Origin: Actinomycetota bacterium
GTDB taxonomy: Bacteria; Actinomycetota; Actinomycetes; Streptosporangiales; Streptosporangiaceae
NCBI GenBank assembly: GCA_003164955.1
Contig: PLRW01000087.1
Coordinates: 20,953-57,005 of the forward strand
DNA: 36,053 bases
Direction: 5' to 3'
This document shows, piece after piece, positions 24,731-31,678 of the stretch. Position 1 is the first letter of the stretch, and every line of letters starts with the position of its first letter. A model generated the notes under the pieces. That model did not search any database, was not told the DNA's origin, and worked only from the letters and a program-made list of their open reading frames with translations. Made by a program: the position numbers and the translations under genes.

Positions 24731-24777
24731 CGGGGTCACGGCCGGTCGGACCGGAGGTCCGACCGGCCGTGACCCCG
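24731..24777. terminator. Perfect 22-bp stem, 3-nt loop hairpin
   Basis: Arms 24731-24752 and 24756-24777 are exact complements around the loop GGA, with no mismatch. It stands between the plus-strand sugar operon and the minus-strand GST-like gene, so it may terminate transcription from both sides. No U tract. Confidence 0.75.
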
Positions 24778-24890
24778 GGCCCCGCGCCCGGCTGACCGCC
24801 CGATGTGTCGGCGATGTACCACCGCGCGGGCGCGGAGCGCGTGCGGGGGGTCCGGGGGGTCGCCCCCCGGGCCAGCACAGCCCCCCCGGG

Positions 24891-25886
24891 TTAAACAGCG
24901 GGCGGCGTGCCATCGCCGAACGGACGTCCGCCGAGGCCTTCGCGGCCGTGCGGCGTCAGCCAGTTGGACAGGTCCGGGCCCACCGGGACGATCCCGGTCG
25001 GGTTGATCGACCGGTGCACCTCGTAGTAGTGCTCCTTGATCTGGACGAAGTCGATCGTGTCCCCGAATCCCGGCGTCTGGAACAGGTCGCGCGCGTAGGC
25101 CCACAGCACAGGCATCTCCGACAGTTTGGACCGGTTGCACTTGAAGTGGCCGTGGTAGACGGCATCGAACCGGGCCAGCGTGGTGAACAGCCGGATGTCG
25201 GCCTCGGTGATCGTGTCCCCGACCAGGTAGCGCTGGGCGGCCAGCCGCTCGCTCAGCCAGTCCAGCCGCTTGAACAGCCGCCGGTAGGCCGCCTCGTACG
25301 CGCGCTGAGAGCTCGCGAAGCCGGCCTGGTACACGCTGTTGTTCACGTCCTTGTAGACGAGCGAGGCCACCTCATCGATCTCGTCCCGGCGCTTCTCCGG
25401 GTACAGGTCGGGGGCGCCGCGGCGCTGGTAGGCCGTCCATTCGGTCTCCAGGTCCAGCGTGATCTGCGGGTAATCGTTGGTTACCACGGCGCCGGTCGGC
25501 ACGTCGACGATGGCCGGGACCGTGACGCCGCGGTCGTAACCGGGCTGCGCCTTCTCGTACGCCTCGGCGAGCCGCTCGATGCCGAGCACCGGATCCCGGC
25601 CGCCCGGGTCCAGGTCGAAGGTCCAGCTCCGCTCGTCGTGCACGGGCCCCGCCATCGCCATCGAGATCACGGGCTCCAGGCCCAGCAGTCGCCGCACGAT
25701 GATGGCCCGGTTGGCCCATGGGCACGCCCGCGCCACCGCCAGCCGGTACCGCCCCGGCTCTACCGGCCAGCCGTCCCGGCCGTCCGCCGTGATCCGCGCG
25801 TTCAGGTACCGGGTATCGCGTACGAACGTTCCGTCATCGCCCACAGACCGACAGTACCTCCGGTAACCTCGGCCACCCAGTAGCAT
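24891..25886 (-). CDS. Xi-class glutathione S-transferase-like reductase (glutathionyl-hydroquinone reductase family)
   Basis: A 331-residue protein. The N-terminal thioredoxin-like domain has the Xi-class active-site motif C55-P-W-A in RLAVARACPWANRAIIVRR, VPAIVDVPTGAVVTNDYP, and the C-terminal helical domain contains RYLVGDTITEADIRLFTTLA. E. coli YqjG, a relative, reduces glutathionylated hydroquinones. Actinomycetes make mycothiol rather than glutathione, so a mycothiol conjugate is the likely natural substrate, an inference. ATG 25886 is taken as the start; a GTG near residue 15 (VGDDGTFVRD) may be the true one. It is divergent from csaA, 81 bp upstream. Confidence 0.9.
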   Translation of the reverse strand: MLLGGRGYRRYCRSVGDDGTFVRDTRYLNARITADGRDGWPVEPGRYRLAVARACPWANRAIIVRRLLGLEPVISMAMAGPVHDERSWTFDLDPGGRDPVLGIERLAEAYEKAQPGYDRGVTVPAIVDVPTGAVVTNDYPQITLDLETEWTAYQRRGAPDLYPEKRRDEIDEVASLVYKDVNNSVYQAGFASSQRAYEAAYRRLFKRLDWLSERLAAQRYLVGDTITEADIRLFTTLARFDAVYHGHFKCNRSKLSEMPVLWAYARDLFQTPGFGDTIDFVQIKEHYYEVHRSINPTGIVPVGPDLSNWLTPHGREGLGGRPFGDGTPPAV

Positions 25887-25967
25887 GCGCCTGCCGGGCC
25901 GTCTCGCCCCGGCTCGACCCCGGTGACCGCCTGGTCGGCACAGGAAGCCGGGGAGGCGGCAGTGGAC

Positions 25968-26321
25968 ATGAGCCGGGAGGCCCCGGCCGATCAGGTGACG
26001 CCGGACGACTTCTTCCGCACCGACGTCCGGGTCGGCAAGGTCGTCGCCGCCGAGGAGTTTCCCGGCGCCCGCAAGCCCGCCTACAAGCTGCGCATCGACT
26101 TCGGCCCGCTGGGGGAGAAGCGGTCCAGCGCCCAGATCACCGCGCGCTACACACCGGAAGAGCTCGTCGGGCGCCTCGTCATCGCGGTGACCAACTTCCC
26201 GCCCCGGCAGATCGCGACCTTCCTGTCCGAGGTCCTCGTCCTGGGGGTACCGGACGCCGCCGGCGACGTCATCCTTCTCGCCCCCGACGCCGAGGTGGCC
26301 CCCGGAACGCGCGTCTTCTAG
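25968..26321 (+). CDS. csaA: CsaA-like tRNA-binding/chaperone protein
   Basis: A 117-residue OB-fold protein with the EMAP/tRNA-binding domain: FFRTDVRVGKVVAAEEFPGA, RKPAYKLRIDFGP, KRSSAQITARYTPEELVGR, VAVTNFPPRQIATFLSEVLV and a final TRVF. The match to Bacillus CsaA (about 110 residues) is end to end. CsaA binds tRNA-like structures and has been linked to protein export. The frame opens at GTG 25923, but GGGGAGG at 25950-25956 favours GTG 25962 or ATG 25968, and family length supports the latter. It is a single gene; its downstream neighbour is a minus-strand relic. Confidence 0.94.
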   Translation: MSREAPADQVTPDDFFRTDVRVGKVVAAEEFPGARKPAYKLRIDFGPLGEKRSSAQITARYTPEELVGRLVIAVTNFPPRQIATFLSEVLVLGVPDAAGDVILLAPDAEVAPGTRVF

Positions 26322-26344
26322 CCGGCGGGCCTAGCTGGCCGTGC

Positions 26345-26597
26345 CTAGCTGGCCGGAACCGTGAGGACCGCCTTACCGCGGAACTCGCGCCGGCTCATGG
26401 CGGCGAACGCGTCCGCGGTCCGCGTCCAGTCACCCGTCCACCCGATCCGCGGCACGAGCCGGCCGTCGGCGATCAGACCAGCCAGGATGGCCAGGGACCG
26501 CCAGCACGAGCTCGCCCGGCGCCGGGTCCGGCTCCGGCAGGTCGCTGGCTAGCCGCAGGCCCCCCGGGGCCCCGGGGTCGGTGATGATGCCGCGCAT
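26345..26597 (-). pseudogene. Zinc-type MDR oxidoreductase with its middle deleted
   Basis: From ATG 26597 the minus strand reads MRGIITDPGAPGGLRLASDL then PEPDPAPGELVLA, the normal N-terminus of a quinone-reductase-like MDR protein. In another frame it continues LAILAGLIADGRLVPRIG, TGDWTRTADAFAAMSRREFR and GKAVLTVPAS with a stop at 26345, the normal C-terminus. About 220-250 residues that should lie between are absent, and the joint near 26495-26505 also shifts the frame. This is a gene reduced by internal deletion, not a functional product. It accounts for the 380-bp interval between csaA and the GntR gene. CCTAGCTGGCC occurs twice in direct repeat beside its stop. Confidence 0.75.
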
Positions 26598-26701
26598 CAG
26601 CTCCCCTGTCCGCTCGCACGAGGTGTCGACCGGCGGTAACTATCCCGCGCGGGAACGCATTCCGGGGAGGCGTCCTCCAGCAGCTTTGCGCGGGTGGCGT
26701 C

Positions 26702-26938
26702 CTAAGCGGAAGGGTCAATGACGTACACACCCCGCCCGGGGACGGTGCGGACCAGACCCTCATCACGGAGGACCTGAACAGCCTTCTTCACGGTGCCGTC
26801 TGACACGCCGTAGGTCTGCTGAAGGTGGCGGATGGACGGGATTGGACGCCGGGGCTGAAGTTCGCCCGTAGCGATCTGCCGCCGCAGCAGATCAGCCAAC
26901 TGCACGTAAACGGGCACGTCAGACATAGGGTCCACCAT
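26702..26938 (-). CDS. Short GntR-family regulator (winged helix only)
   Basis: A 78-residue protein consisting almost only of the GntR winged helix: VYVQLADLLRRQIATGELQP, then IPSIRHLQQTYGVSDGTVKKAVQVL and RDEGLVRTVPGRGVYV. No effector-binding domain follows. Such short GntR proteins are common in actinomycetes, often beside small proteins of unknown role. The start ATG 26938 lies in a region with nested palindromes. It is divergent from the 68-residue protein, so both may be controlled from the same 115-bp gap. Ligand unlikely; it may be constitutive or respond by protein partner. Confidence 0.9.
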   Translation of the reverse strand: MVDPMSDVPVYVQLADLLRRQIATGELQPRRPIPSIRHLQQTYGVSDGTVKKAVQVLRDEGLVRTVPGRGVYVIDPSA

Positions 26939-26941
26939 GAC

Positions 26942-27012
26942 CTGACCGTATCTGGCCAGGTCAGACAGTCATGGTGCGGGCTGGGCACACCTGGCATACT
27001 TGGGTATACCCA
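26942..27012. promoter_or_regulatory. Palindromic candidate operators between the GntR gene and the 68-residue gene
   Basis: Two palindromes are visible: a nested CTGACC...GGTCAG pair (26942-26964) with CTGGCCAG inside it, and the perfect 12-mer TGGGTATACCCA (27001-27012), followed by further CAGGTTACCTGGGTA repeats. GntR-type regulators bind such inverted sites, so these are the natural candidates for autoregulation and for control of the divergent gene. Confidence 0.5.
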
Positions 27013-27053
27013 GGTTACCTGGGTACTTTCTGATTGCGGCTCCGCAGGAAGTG

Positions 27054-27260
27054 ATGAAGATGACAGAAATCCCCGAAGGTGACGACCAGATCCACCGGCT
27101 GAACCGGTTCCGTGAGAAGCACCCCGAGATACAGGTGGTCGCCCCGCCGGTAAACCCTGGCCTGCCTCTGTCGTGGATGGCGAAGCGGGATAACCGGCTG
27201 CTCGGCTGCGGGCATGACCTGGAAATGCTGCTGGACTCCCTGGAGGCGATGGAGCTGTGA
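27054..27260 (+). CDS. Small protein of unknown function (68 residues)
   Basis: The protein starts [19 protein letters not shown] and contains [20 protein letters not shown] and a C-terminal helix [16 protein letters not shown] do not recognise a named domain. Short actinomycete proteins of this layout (a HPE/HPD motif, a W-x-A-x-R-D motif, here WMAKRD, and an acidic Leu-rich end) often sit beside short GntR genes, as here. An AGGAAG lies just before ATG 27054; an upstream in-frame ORF extends to 27000 but lacks support. It may be a partner or target of the GntR regulator; no function is proposed. Confidence 0.75.
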   Translation: MKMTEIPEGDDQIHRLNRFREKHPEIQVVAPPVNPGLPLSWMAKRDNRLLGCGHDLEMLLDSLEAMEL

Positions 27261-27517
27261 ATCACCCTGACACTTACGGCCGGTACGGGCCATCTGCGGG
27301 TCACCCGGACCGGCGGGCCAGACCGGCCTGGTGTAGGCGGACTCGGTCTGGAATGACAAGCCGGGACCGCCGTGCCCGGGCCATCCGTCTGGCCCCGGCC
27401 ACCCCAGATGGCCCCGGCCCTCCGCCGGGAGGCTTGCCGACCACGGGTGCCTCTGGTCGGATATATCAGGAGAACGTCATCCTCGTCGCCTTGCCAACGT
27501 ATCCAGCGGAGGGCCAA
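27261..27517 (+). other. 257-bp region upstream of trpB2
   Basis: An open frame crosses it without a convincing protein. It contains an imperfect inverted repeat (GGGCCATC...TCTGG with CCAGATGGCCCC, about 27378-27416) that could fold into a leader structure. No run of Trp codons, T-box motif or riboswitch core was recognised. A promoter for trpB2 is expected here but no clear one is visible. Confidence 0.35.
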
Positions 27518-28888
27518 ATGACCGGCCGTACCAAGATCACGCTCGATGAGTCGGAACTCCCCCGGCAGTGGTACAACGTCATCCCCGACCTTCCCTCGCC
27601 GCCGCCCCCTCCGCTGCATCCCGGCACGCTCCAGCCGGTCGGGCCCGAAGACCTGGCGCCGCTGTTCCCGATGGCGCTGATCGCCCAGGAGGTCACGGCG
27701 GACTCGTACGTGCCGATCCCCGAAGAGGTGCTGGACGTCTACCGGCTCTGGCGGCCCACCCCGCTGTACCGGGCCCATCGCCTGGAAAGGGCGCTGAACA
27801 CCCCCGCCCGCATCTACTACAAGTACGAGGGCGTGTCCCCGGCCGGGTCCCACAAGCCGAACACCGCCGTCCCGCAGGCGTACTACAACGCGGCCGAAGG
27901 CACCCGGCGGATCGCCACCGAGACCGGAGCCGGCCAGTGGGGGAGCGCGCTGGCCTTCTCGTGCGCCCAGTTCGGCCTGGACTGCGAGATCTGGATGGTC
28001 CGGGCCTCCTACGATCAGAAGCCCTACCGCCGGACGCTCATGGAGACGTGGGGGGCCACCGTGCATCCCAGTCCTTCCCCGGAGACGACCGCCGGCGCCA
28101 AGGTGCTGGCGGACGACCCGGACTCACCAGGCAGCCTTGGCATCGCGATCAGCGAGGCCGTCGAGGTCGCCGGGGGCAGCGCGGACACCCGGTACGCGCT
28201 GGGCAGCGTGCTCAACCACGTCCTGCTGCACCAGACGGTCATCGGTGAAGAGGCCATCAAGCAGTTCCAGGCGGCCGGCGAGGAGGCCGGGCCCGACCTG
28301 ATCGTTGGCTGCACGGGCGGCGGGTCCAACTTCGCCGGACTTGTCTTCCCGTTCCTCCGGGAGAAGCTGGCCGGGCGCATCAATCCCGTCTTCCGGGCCG
28401 TCGAGCCCGCCGCGTCCCCGTCGTTCACCCGTGGCCGCTACGCCTACGACTTCGGCGACACCGCGGGGTTCACCCCGCTGCTGAAGATGCACACGCTGGG
28501 CCACGACTTTATCCCGGACCCGATCCACGCGGGCGGTCTCCGCTACCACGGCATGTCGCCGTTGCTGTCACACGCCTACGAACTGGGCCTGTTCGAGGCG
28601 GTCGCCAAGCCGCAGCGGGAATGCTTCGCGGCGGGCGTGACCTTCGCGCGCAGCGAGGGAATCGTGCCCGCGCCGGAGCCGACCCACGCCCTCGCCGAGG
28701 TCATCTCGGAGGCCAAGCGGTGCGCGGAGACCGGCGAGGAGAAGGTCATCCTCACCGCGCTGTGCGGCCACGGTCATTTCGACATGTCCGCCTACCAGCG
28801 CTACCTGTCCGGCGAGATGGACGACTTCGAACTCCCGCAGGACCGGATCGACGCCGCCCTGACCAGGCTGCCGGCGCTGACGCGGTAA
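27518..28888 (+). CDS. trpB2: TrpB2-type tryptophan synthase beta-like PLP enzyme
   Basis: A 456-residue PLP enzyme of the TrpB2 branch, which is longer at the N-terminus than TrpB1 and does not need TrpA contacts. PLP Lys113 is in [18 protein letters not shown]; the phosphate loop is [10 protein letters not shown]; the substrate loop is [14 protein letters not shown]; the C-terminal serine site lies in [12 protein letters not shown]. It condenses indole with L-serine to give tryptophan, or uses a related acceptor; TrpB2 roles in organisms that also have TrpB1 are uncertain. The open frame begins at 27257, but GCGGAGGG before ATG 27518 and the family N-terminus ([20 protein letters not shown]) fix the start. 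No trp genes are adjacent. Confidence 0.94.
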   Translation: MTGRTKITLDESELPRQWYNVIPDLPSPPPPPLHPGTLQPVGPEDLAPLFPMALIAQEVTADSYVPIPEEVLDVYRLWRPTPLYRAHRLERALNTPARIYYKYEGVSPAGSHKPNTAVPQAYYNAAEGTRRIATETGAGQWGSALAFSCAQFGLDCEIWMVRASYDQKPYRRTLMETWGATVHPSPSPETTAGAKVLADDPDSPGSLGIAISEAVEVAGGSADTRYALGSVLNHVLLHQTVIGEEAIKQFQAAGEEAGPDLIVGCTGGGSNFAGLVFPFLREKLAGRINPVFRAVEPAASPSFTRGRYAYDFGDTAGFTPLLKMHTLGHDFIPDPIHAGGLRYHGMSPLLSHAYELGLFEAVAKPQRECFAAGVTFARSEGIVPAPEPTHALAEVISEAKRCAETGEEKVILTALCGHGHFDMSAYQRYLSGEMDDFELPQDRIDAALTRLPALTR

Positions 28889-28943
28889 CCCGGGCCCGCC
28901 GGCCGAACGGAGGGGCCCGGGCCGCGCATGCCGCCCCGGGCCC
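28889..28943. terminator. Alternative hairpins after trpB2
   Basis: CCCGGGCCC at 28889 pairs with GGGCCCGGG at 28913-28921, and that same right arm can instead pair with CCCGGGCCC at 28935-28943. It lies directly after the trpB2 stop and before the convergent membrane-protein gene. Confidence 0.6.
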
Positions 28944-28948
28944 CCACG

Positions 28949-29494
28949 TCACACCGCTCCGGGACCCTGCACCGCCCCGGGGCCCTGCACCGCGCCGGGC
29001 ACCTTGGCGGCCGGGGCCGCATCCCCCGGCCCGACGTCGAACAGCAGCATCCATGCGACGTTCACGCCCAGGAATACCAGCGCGCACAGCAGCACCGCTT
29101 CGACCCGGACCGGCGCGGCCGCGAGCCCGATGTCCCGGACCAGGTGCGGCACGATCGCCACGATCCCGACGATCAGGTAAAGGACGATCGCGCCGGCGTA
29201 CGCCGCCTTACCGAAAGCGTCCGGCGCCGCGCCGCGGACCGCGACGAGGACGAGGGTGCCGCCGAGCGCGACGATGGCGTACGACGTACGCCACAGCGCG
29301 GGACTCTGCGGGTCGACCAGGGCCACCAGGGTCATGATCCCGGGGAGCGAAAAGTGCAGGGCGATCCCGAATGACCGCCGTTTCAGGGCCTGGTCACCCG
29401 CCCACCGGCTGAACCGCTGCTGAACGACCACCAGCCAGAGCCCGAGGATCGTGAAGCACAGAGCCGAAAAAGAAATATAGAAGTCCGTTAGCAT
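28949..29494 (-). CDS. Small integral membrane protein
   Basis: A 181-residue protein with about five hydrophobic segments, starting MLTDFYISFSALCFTILGLW. Others are around IALHFSLPGIMTLVALV, LGGTLVLVAVRGAA, YAGAIVLYLIVGIVAIVPHL and VEAVLLCALVFLGVNVAWML. The C-terminus is the repetitive GPGAVQGPGAV encoded by an 18-bp tandem repeat. A longer frame begins at 29551, but GGGGGGATC directly before ATG 29494 and the hydrophobic start favour this one. I do not recognise a family. It converges with trpB2 and is divergent from the KPPPAK-repeat protein. Confidence 0.8.
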   Translation of the reverse strand: MLTDFYISFSALCFTILGLWLVVVQQRFSRWAGDQALKRRSFGIALHFSLPGIMTLVALVDPQSPALWRTSYAIVALGGTLVLVAVRGAAPDAFGKAAYAGAIVLYLIVGIVAIVPHLVRDIGLAAAPVRVEAVLLCALVFLGVNVAWMLLFDVGPGDAAPAAKVPGAVQGPGAVQGPGAV

Positions 29495-29597
29495 GATCCC
29501 CCCAGATCCTCTTATGACACGATACGCAGGTACGCGCACCGTTTCCTGCATGATCGGCCGCTATGTCGCCGGGCGCCACCCCTCGCCTCGGATTTTC

Positions 29598-29633
29598 ATG
29601 GCGGACCGGGCCCACGTTTTATGGCGGACCGGG
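29598..29633 (+). repeat. Direct repeat ATGGCGGACCGGG, 23-bp spacing
   Basis: Two exact 13-bp copies at 29598-29610 and 29621-29633 lie in the 293-bp gap between divergent genes. They could be regulator sites. The rest of the gap shows nothing else that I can name. Confidence 0.6.
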
Positions 29634-29787
29634 ATCACGCCGTGACGTTACAGACGCTGTTTCCGTTCCGGTTTGGTGCCGGGCTCGTTTTCGGTCACGG
29701 ACAACCGGGCAGGACCGGATCAAGGTCGGTTTCCGGCCGGCGGTACTCGGCGGTAACAGGGCAGCGCAAAGGCGGCGTGAATGCAGC

Positions 29788-30123
29788 ATGAAGGGTGACC
29801 GGGTTGAGATCGTGATCGACGCGGGTGAGGGCGCACGGACCTACGAGGTGACCGCGACCAAAGCCGGGCGCCGGGTGGACATCGCCAACCGGCGCGGCGT
29901 CGTGGAGGTCAGCGAGGTGACCCGCAGTGGCACGCCGGTGCGGACGGCCCGGTTCATGGCCAGCCGCATTCTGGCCCTGGTGGAGCACCCCGCCGCCGAC
30001 CAGGAGGAGCCGCCCGCCAAGCCGCCCCCGGCCAAGGTGCCCCTAGCCAAGCCGCCCCCGGCCAAGCCGCCCACAGCCAGAACGACGTCCGCCAAACCGC
30101 CGCCTGGCGAAACGCAGGGGTGA
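29788..30123 (+). CDS. Small basic protein with C-terminal KPPPAK repeats
   Basis: A 111-residue protein. The first 70 residues (MKGDRVEIVIDAGEGARTYE, then VTATKAGRRVDIANRRGVVE and VSEVTRSGTPVRTARFMASR) suggest a small beta-rich fold followed by a helix. The rest is Pro/Ala/Lys repeat (AKPPPAKVPLAKPPPAKPPT), a flexible tail like those of nucleic-acid or cell-wall-binding proteins. ATG 29788 is the best start inside a longer frame from 29563. Its stop overlaps the start of the HAD hydrolase gene as GTGA, so the two are coupled. I do not recognise a family. Confidence 0.72.
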   Translation: MKGDRVEIVIDAGEGARTYEVTATKAGRRVDIANRRGVVEVSEVTRSGTPVRTARFMASRILALVEHPAADQEEPPAKPPPAKVPLAKPPPAKPPTARTTSAKPPPGETQG

Positions 30124-30881
30124 CCGTGGACCTGGCCGATTTCGACGCGCTGAGCTTCGACTGCTACGGGACCCTTATCGACTGGGAGGCCGGGATTGCA
30201 GCCGTGCTGGGGCCGTGGGCCCAGTCCCGGGGGCTCGACATCACCGATGAGGCGCTGCTGACCGCCTACTCCGGCCACGAAGCCCGCGCCGAAGCCGAAC
30301 ATCCCGCCGATCGTTACCCGCTCATCCTCGCTCGCAGTTTCCGTGACCTTGGCCGCGAGCTTGGCATCGAGGTCACCGACGAGGATGCGGAGCGGCTGAG
30401 CCGGTCCGTGCCGGACTGGCCGGCGTTCGGCGACTCTCACGACGCGCTCACCGCGCTGGGCGAGCGCTACCGGCTCATCATCCTGTCCAACGTGGACCGG
30501 GACTCGTTCGCGGCGAGCAACCGCCGGCTCGGGGTGACGTTCACCAGCGTCCTGACCGCTCAGGACGTTGGCTCCTACAAGCCCTCACCGCGTAACTTCG
30601 CGGCCCTGCTGGCCGAGGCGAAACGGCTCGGGATCGCCGACGGCCGGCTGCTGCACGTCGCTCAGAGCCTTTTCCATGATCATGTTCCGGCGCAGCAGGC
30701 GGGCCTGCCCACCGTCTGGATCAACCGCCGCCACGACCGGCCCGGCTGGGGCGCCACCCCGGCGCCACCCGCCAACGTCACTCCGGCCTGGGAGTTCCCG
30801 TCCATGCGCGCCTTCACCGCCGGCGCCGCCGGCAATGGCGGCAGTGCCACCAGTACCGGCACCGCCGCTGGCCCTAGCTGA
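30120..30881 (+). CDS. HAD-family hydrolase, haloacid dehalogenase type II-like
   Basis: A 253-residue HAD protein. Motif I with the nucleophile Asp is LSFDCYGTLIDWE, motif II Ser/Asn is IILSNVDRDSF, motif III Lys is in YKPSPRNFAALL, and motif IV is around LLHVAQSLFHDHVPAQQAG. The cap inserted after motif I is helical, as in L-2-haloacid dehalogenases and related phosphatases. The C-terminus has about 25 extra Gly/Ala/Ser residues. The GTG start overlaps the preceding stop by 4 bp. The 3' end overlaps the convergent FMN reductase by 8 bp. The substrate may be a 2-haloacid or a phosphate ester; the sequence does not decide. Confidence 0.93.
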   Translation: MTVDLADFDALSFDCYGTLIDWEAGIAAVLGPWAQSRGLDITDEALLTAYSGHEARAEAEHPADRYPLILARSFRDLGRELGIEVTDEDAERLSRSVPDWPAFGDSHDALTALGERYRLIILSNVDRDSFAASNRRLGVTFTSVLTAQDVGSYKPSPRNFAALLAEAKRLGIADGRLLHVAQSLFHDHVPAQQAGLPTVWINRRHDRPGWGATPAPPANVTPAWEFPSMRAFTAGAAGNGGSATSTGTAAGPS

Positions 30882-31416
30882 CCGCGCTCACGATGTCGTC
30901 CAGCACCCGGGCGGCCTCGGCGCGGAACCCCGAGTCGTTGACCAGGCCGTCCGGCCCCACCGCCTGCCGGGGCAGCGTGATCCGGCGGCACGCCTTCTCG
31001 ATGATGGCCGCCCCGACGTAACGGAGCACGCTGGCCAGCGAGTCTTCGGCGCCCGCACCCCGCCCGGGGGCGGCCACGTTGATCCACGCGGTTGGCTTGC
31101 CGTACATCTCGCCGCCGCCGACGGTCCAGTCGAGCAGGTTCTTGAAGCTGCCGGGCAGGCTGCCGGCGTACTCGGGCGTGCAGAACACCACGGCCTCGGA
31201 GGCCGCGATCAGCCGCCGAAGTTCCCCGGCAGCTGGGGGCAGCGGCTCCCGGTCGTCGTCGGGGTTGAACGCGGGCAGGCTGCTCAGCCCCTCGTAGAGG
31301 ACCGCGGTCACCGGCCGGACCGCGACGGCGCTCATGGTGCGCAGCGCCGTCGTGTTCGCCGACCCGCCGCGCGTGCTGCCCGACACGAGCAGGATCCGCG
31401 TCCGTGCCGCCACCAA
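30874..31416 (-). CDS. NADPH-dependent FMN reductase-family flavoprotein
   Basis: A 180-residue flavodoxin-like protein. The FMN phosphate loop is ILLVSGSTRGGSANTTALR; FCTPEYAGSLPGSFKNLLDW is the family signature around the flavin; GKPTAWINVAAPGRG follows. Such enzymes reduce FMN, quinones, azo dyes or chromate with NAD(P)H. The start is ambiguous: TTG 31416 sits 8 bp after GGAGG, and GTG 31413 is one codon later. A single gene, divergent from the giant iron-protein gene 262 bp away. A similar reductase is a SoxR target in Streptomyces, but no SoxR box is visible here. Confidence 0.92.
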   Translation of the reverse strand: MVAARTRILLVSGSTRGGSANTTALRTMSAVAVRPVTAVLYEGLSSLPAFNPDDDREPLPPAAGELRRLIAASEAVVFCTPEYAGSLPGSFKNLLDWTVGGGEMYGKPTAWINVAAPGRGAGAEDSLASVLRYVGAAIIEKACRRITLPRQAVGPDGLVNDSGFRAEAARVLDDIVSAVS

Positions 31417-31504
31417 TGCCCCATCCTCCGCTTCCGGCTGCTCCGGTCCCCGCCCCTCCGGACAGTTGCCCGCACCGGCCCACTATGCCCGAAGCCGGGA
31501 TGTT

Positions 31505-31539
31505 CCGGACCCGCCGCCGATAAGTGGCGGGCGGTCCGG
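31505..31539. other. Inverted repeat in the divergent gap before the giant iron protein
   Basis: CCGGACC (31505-31511) and GGTCCGG (31533-31539) flank partially complementary CGCC/GGCG sequence. It lies between divergent genes, so it is more likely an operator or leader structure than a terminator. No clear promoter hexamers were found in 31417-31678. Confidence 0.35.
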
Positions 31540-31678
31540 GGGCGCACATGGTAACCGCCGCCCCATCGGCCGGCCCAGTCATTCAGCCGCCCGCGAAGAG
31601 AGCCGTCCGGGGGCCGGCACAGAGCCGTACAAGAGCGAAACTGGCAGCACGTCACGCCGAACTGGACAGGGGCACCAC

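Noticed and set aside
26322..26701. Insertion sequence or attachment site at the oxidoreductase relic
   Set aside because: No transposase, no terminal inverted repeats and no tRNA; the remnant is better explained by internal deletion.
27261..27517. Tryptophan attenuator, T-box or riboswitch before trpB2
   Set aside because: No Trp-codon run, no T-box sequence and no recognisable aptamer; only an imperfect hairpin.
30874..31416. SoxR control of the FMN reductase
   Set aside because: No CCTCAA...TTGAGG-like site is visible in its upstream region, although homologs elsewhere are SoxR targets.
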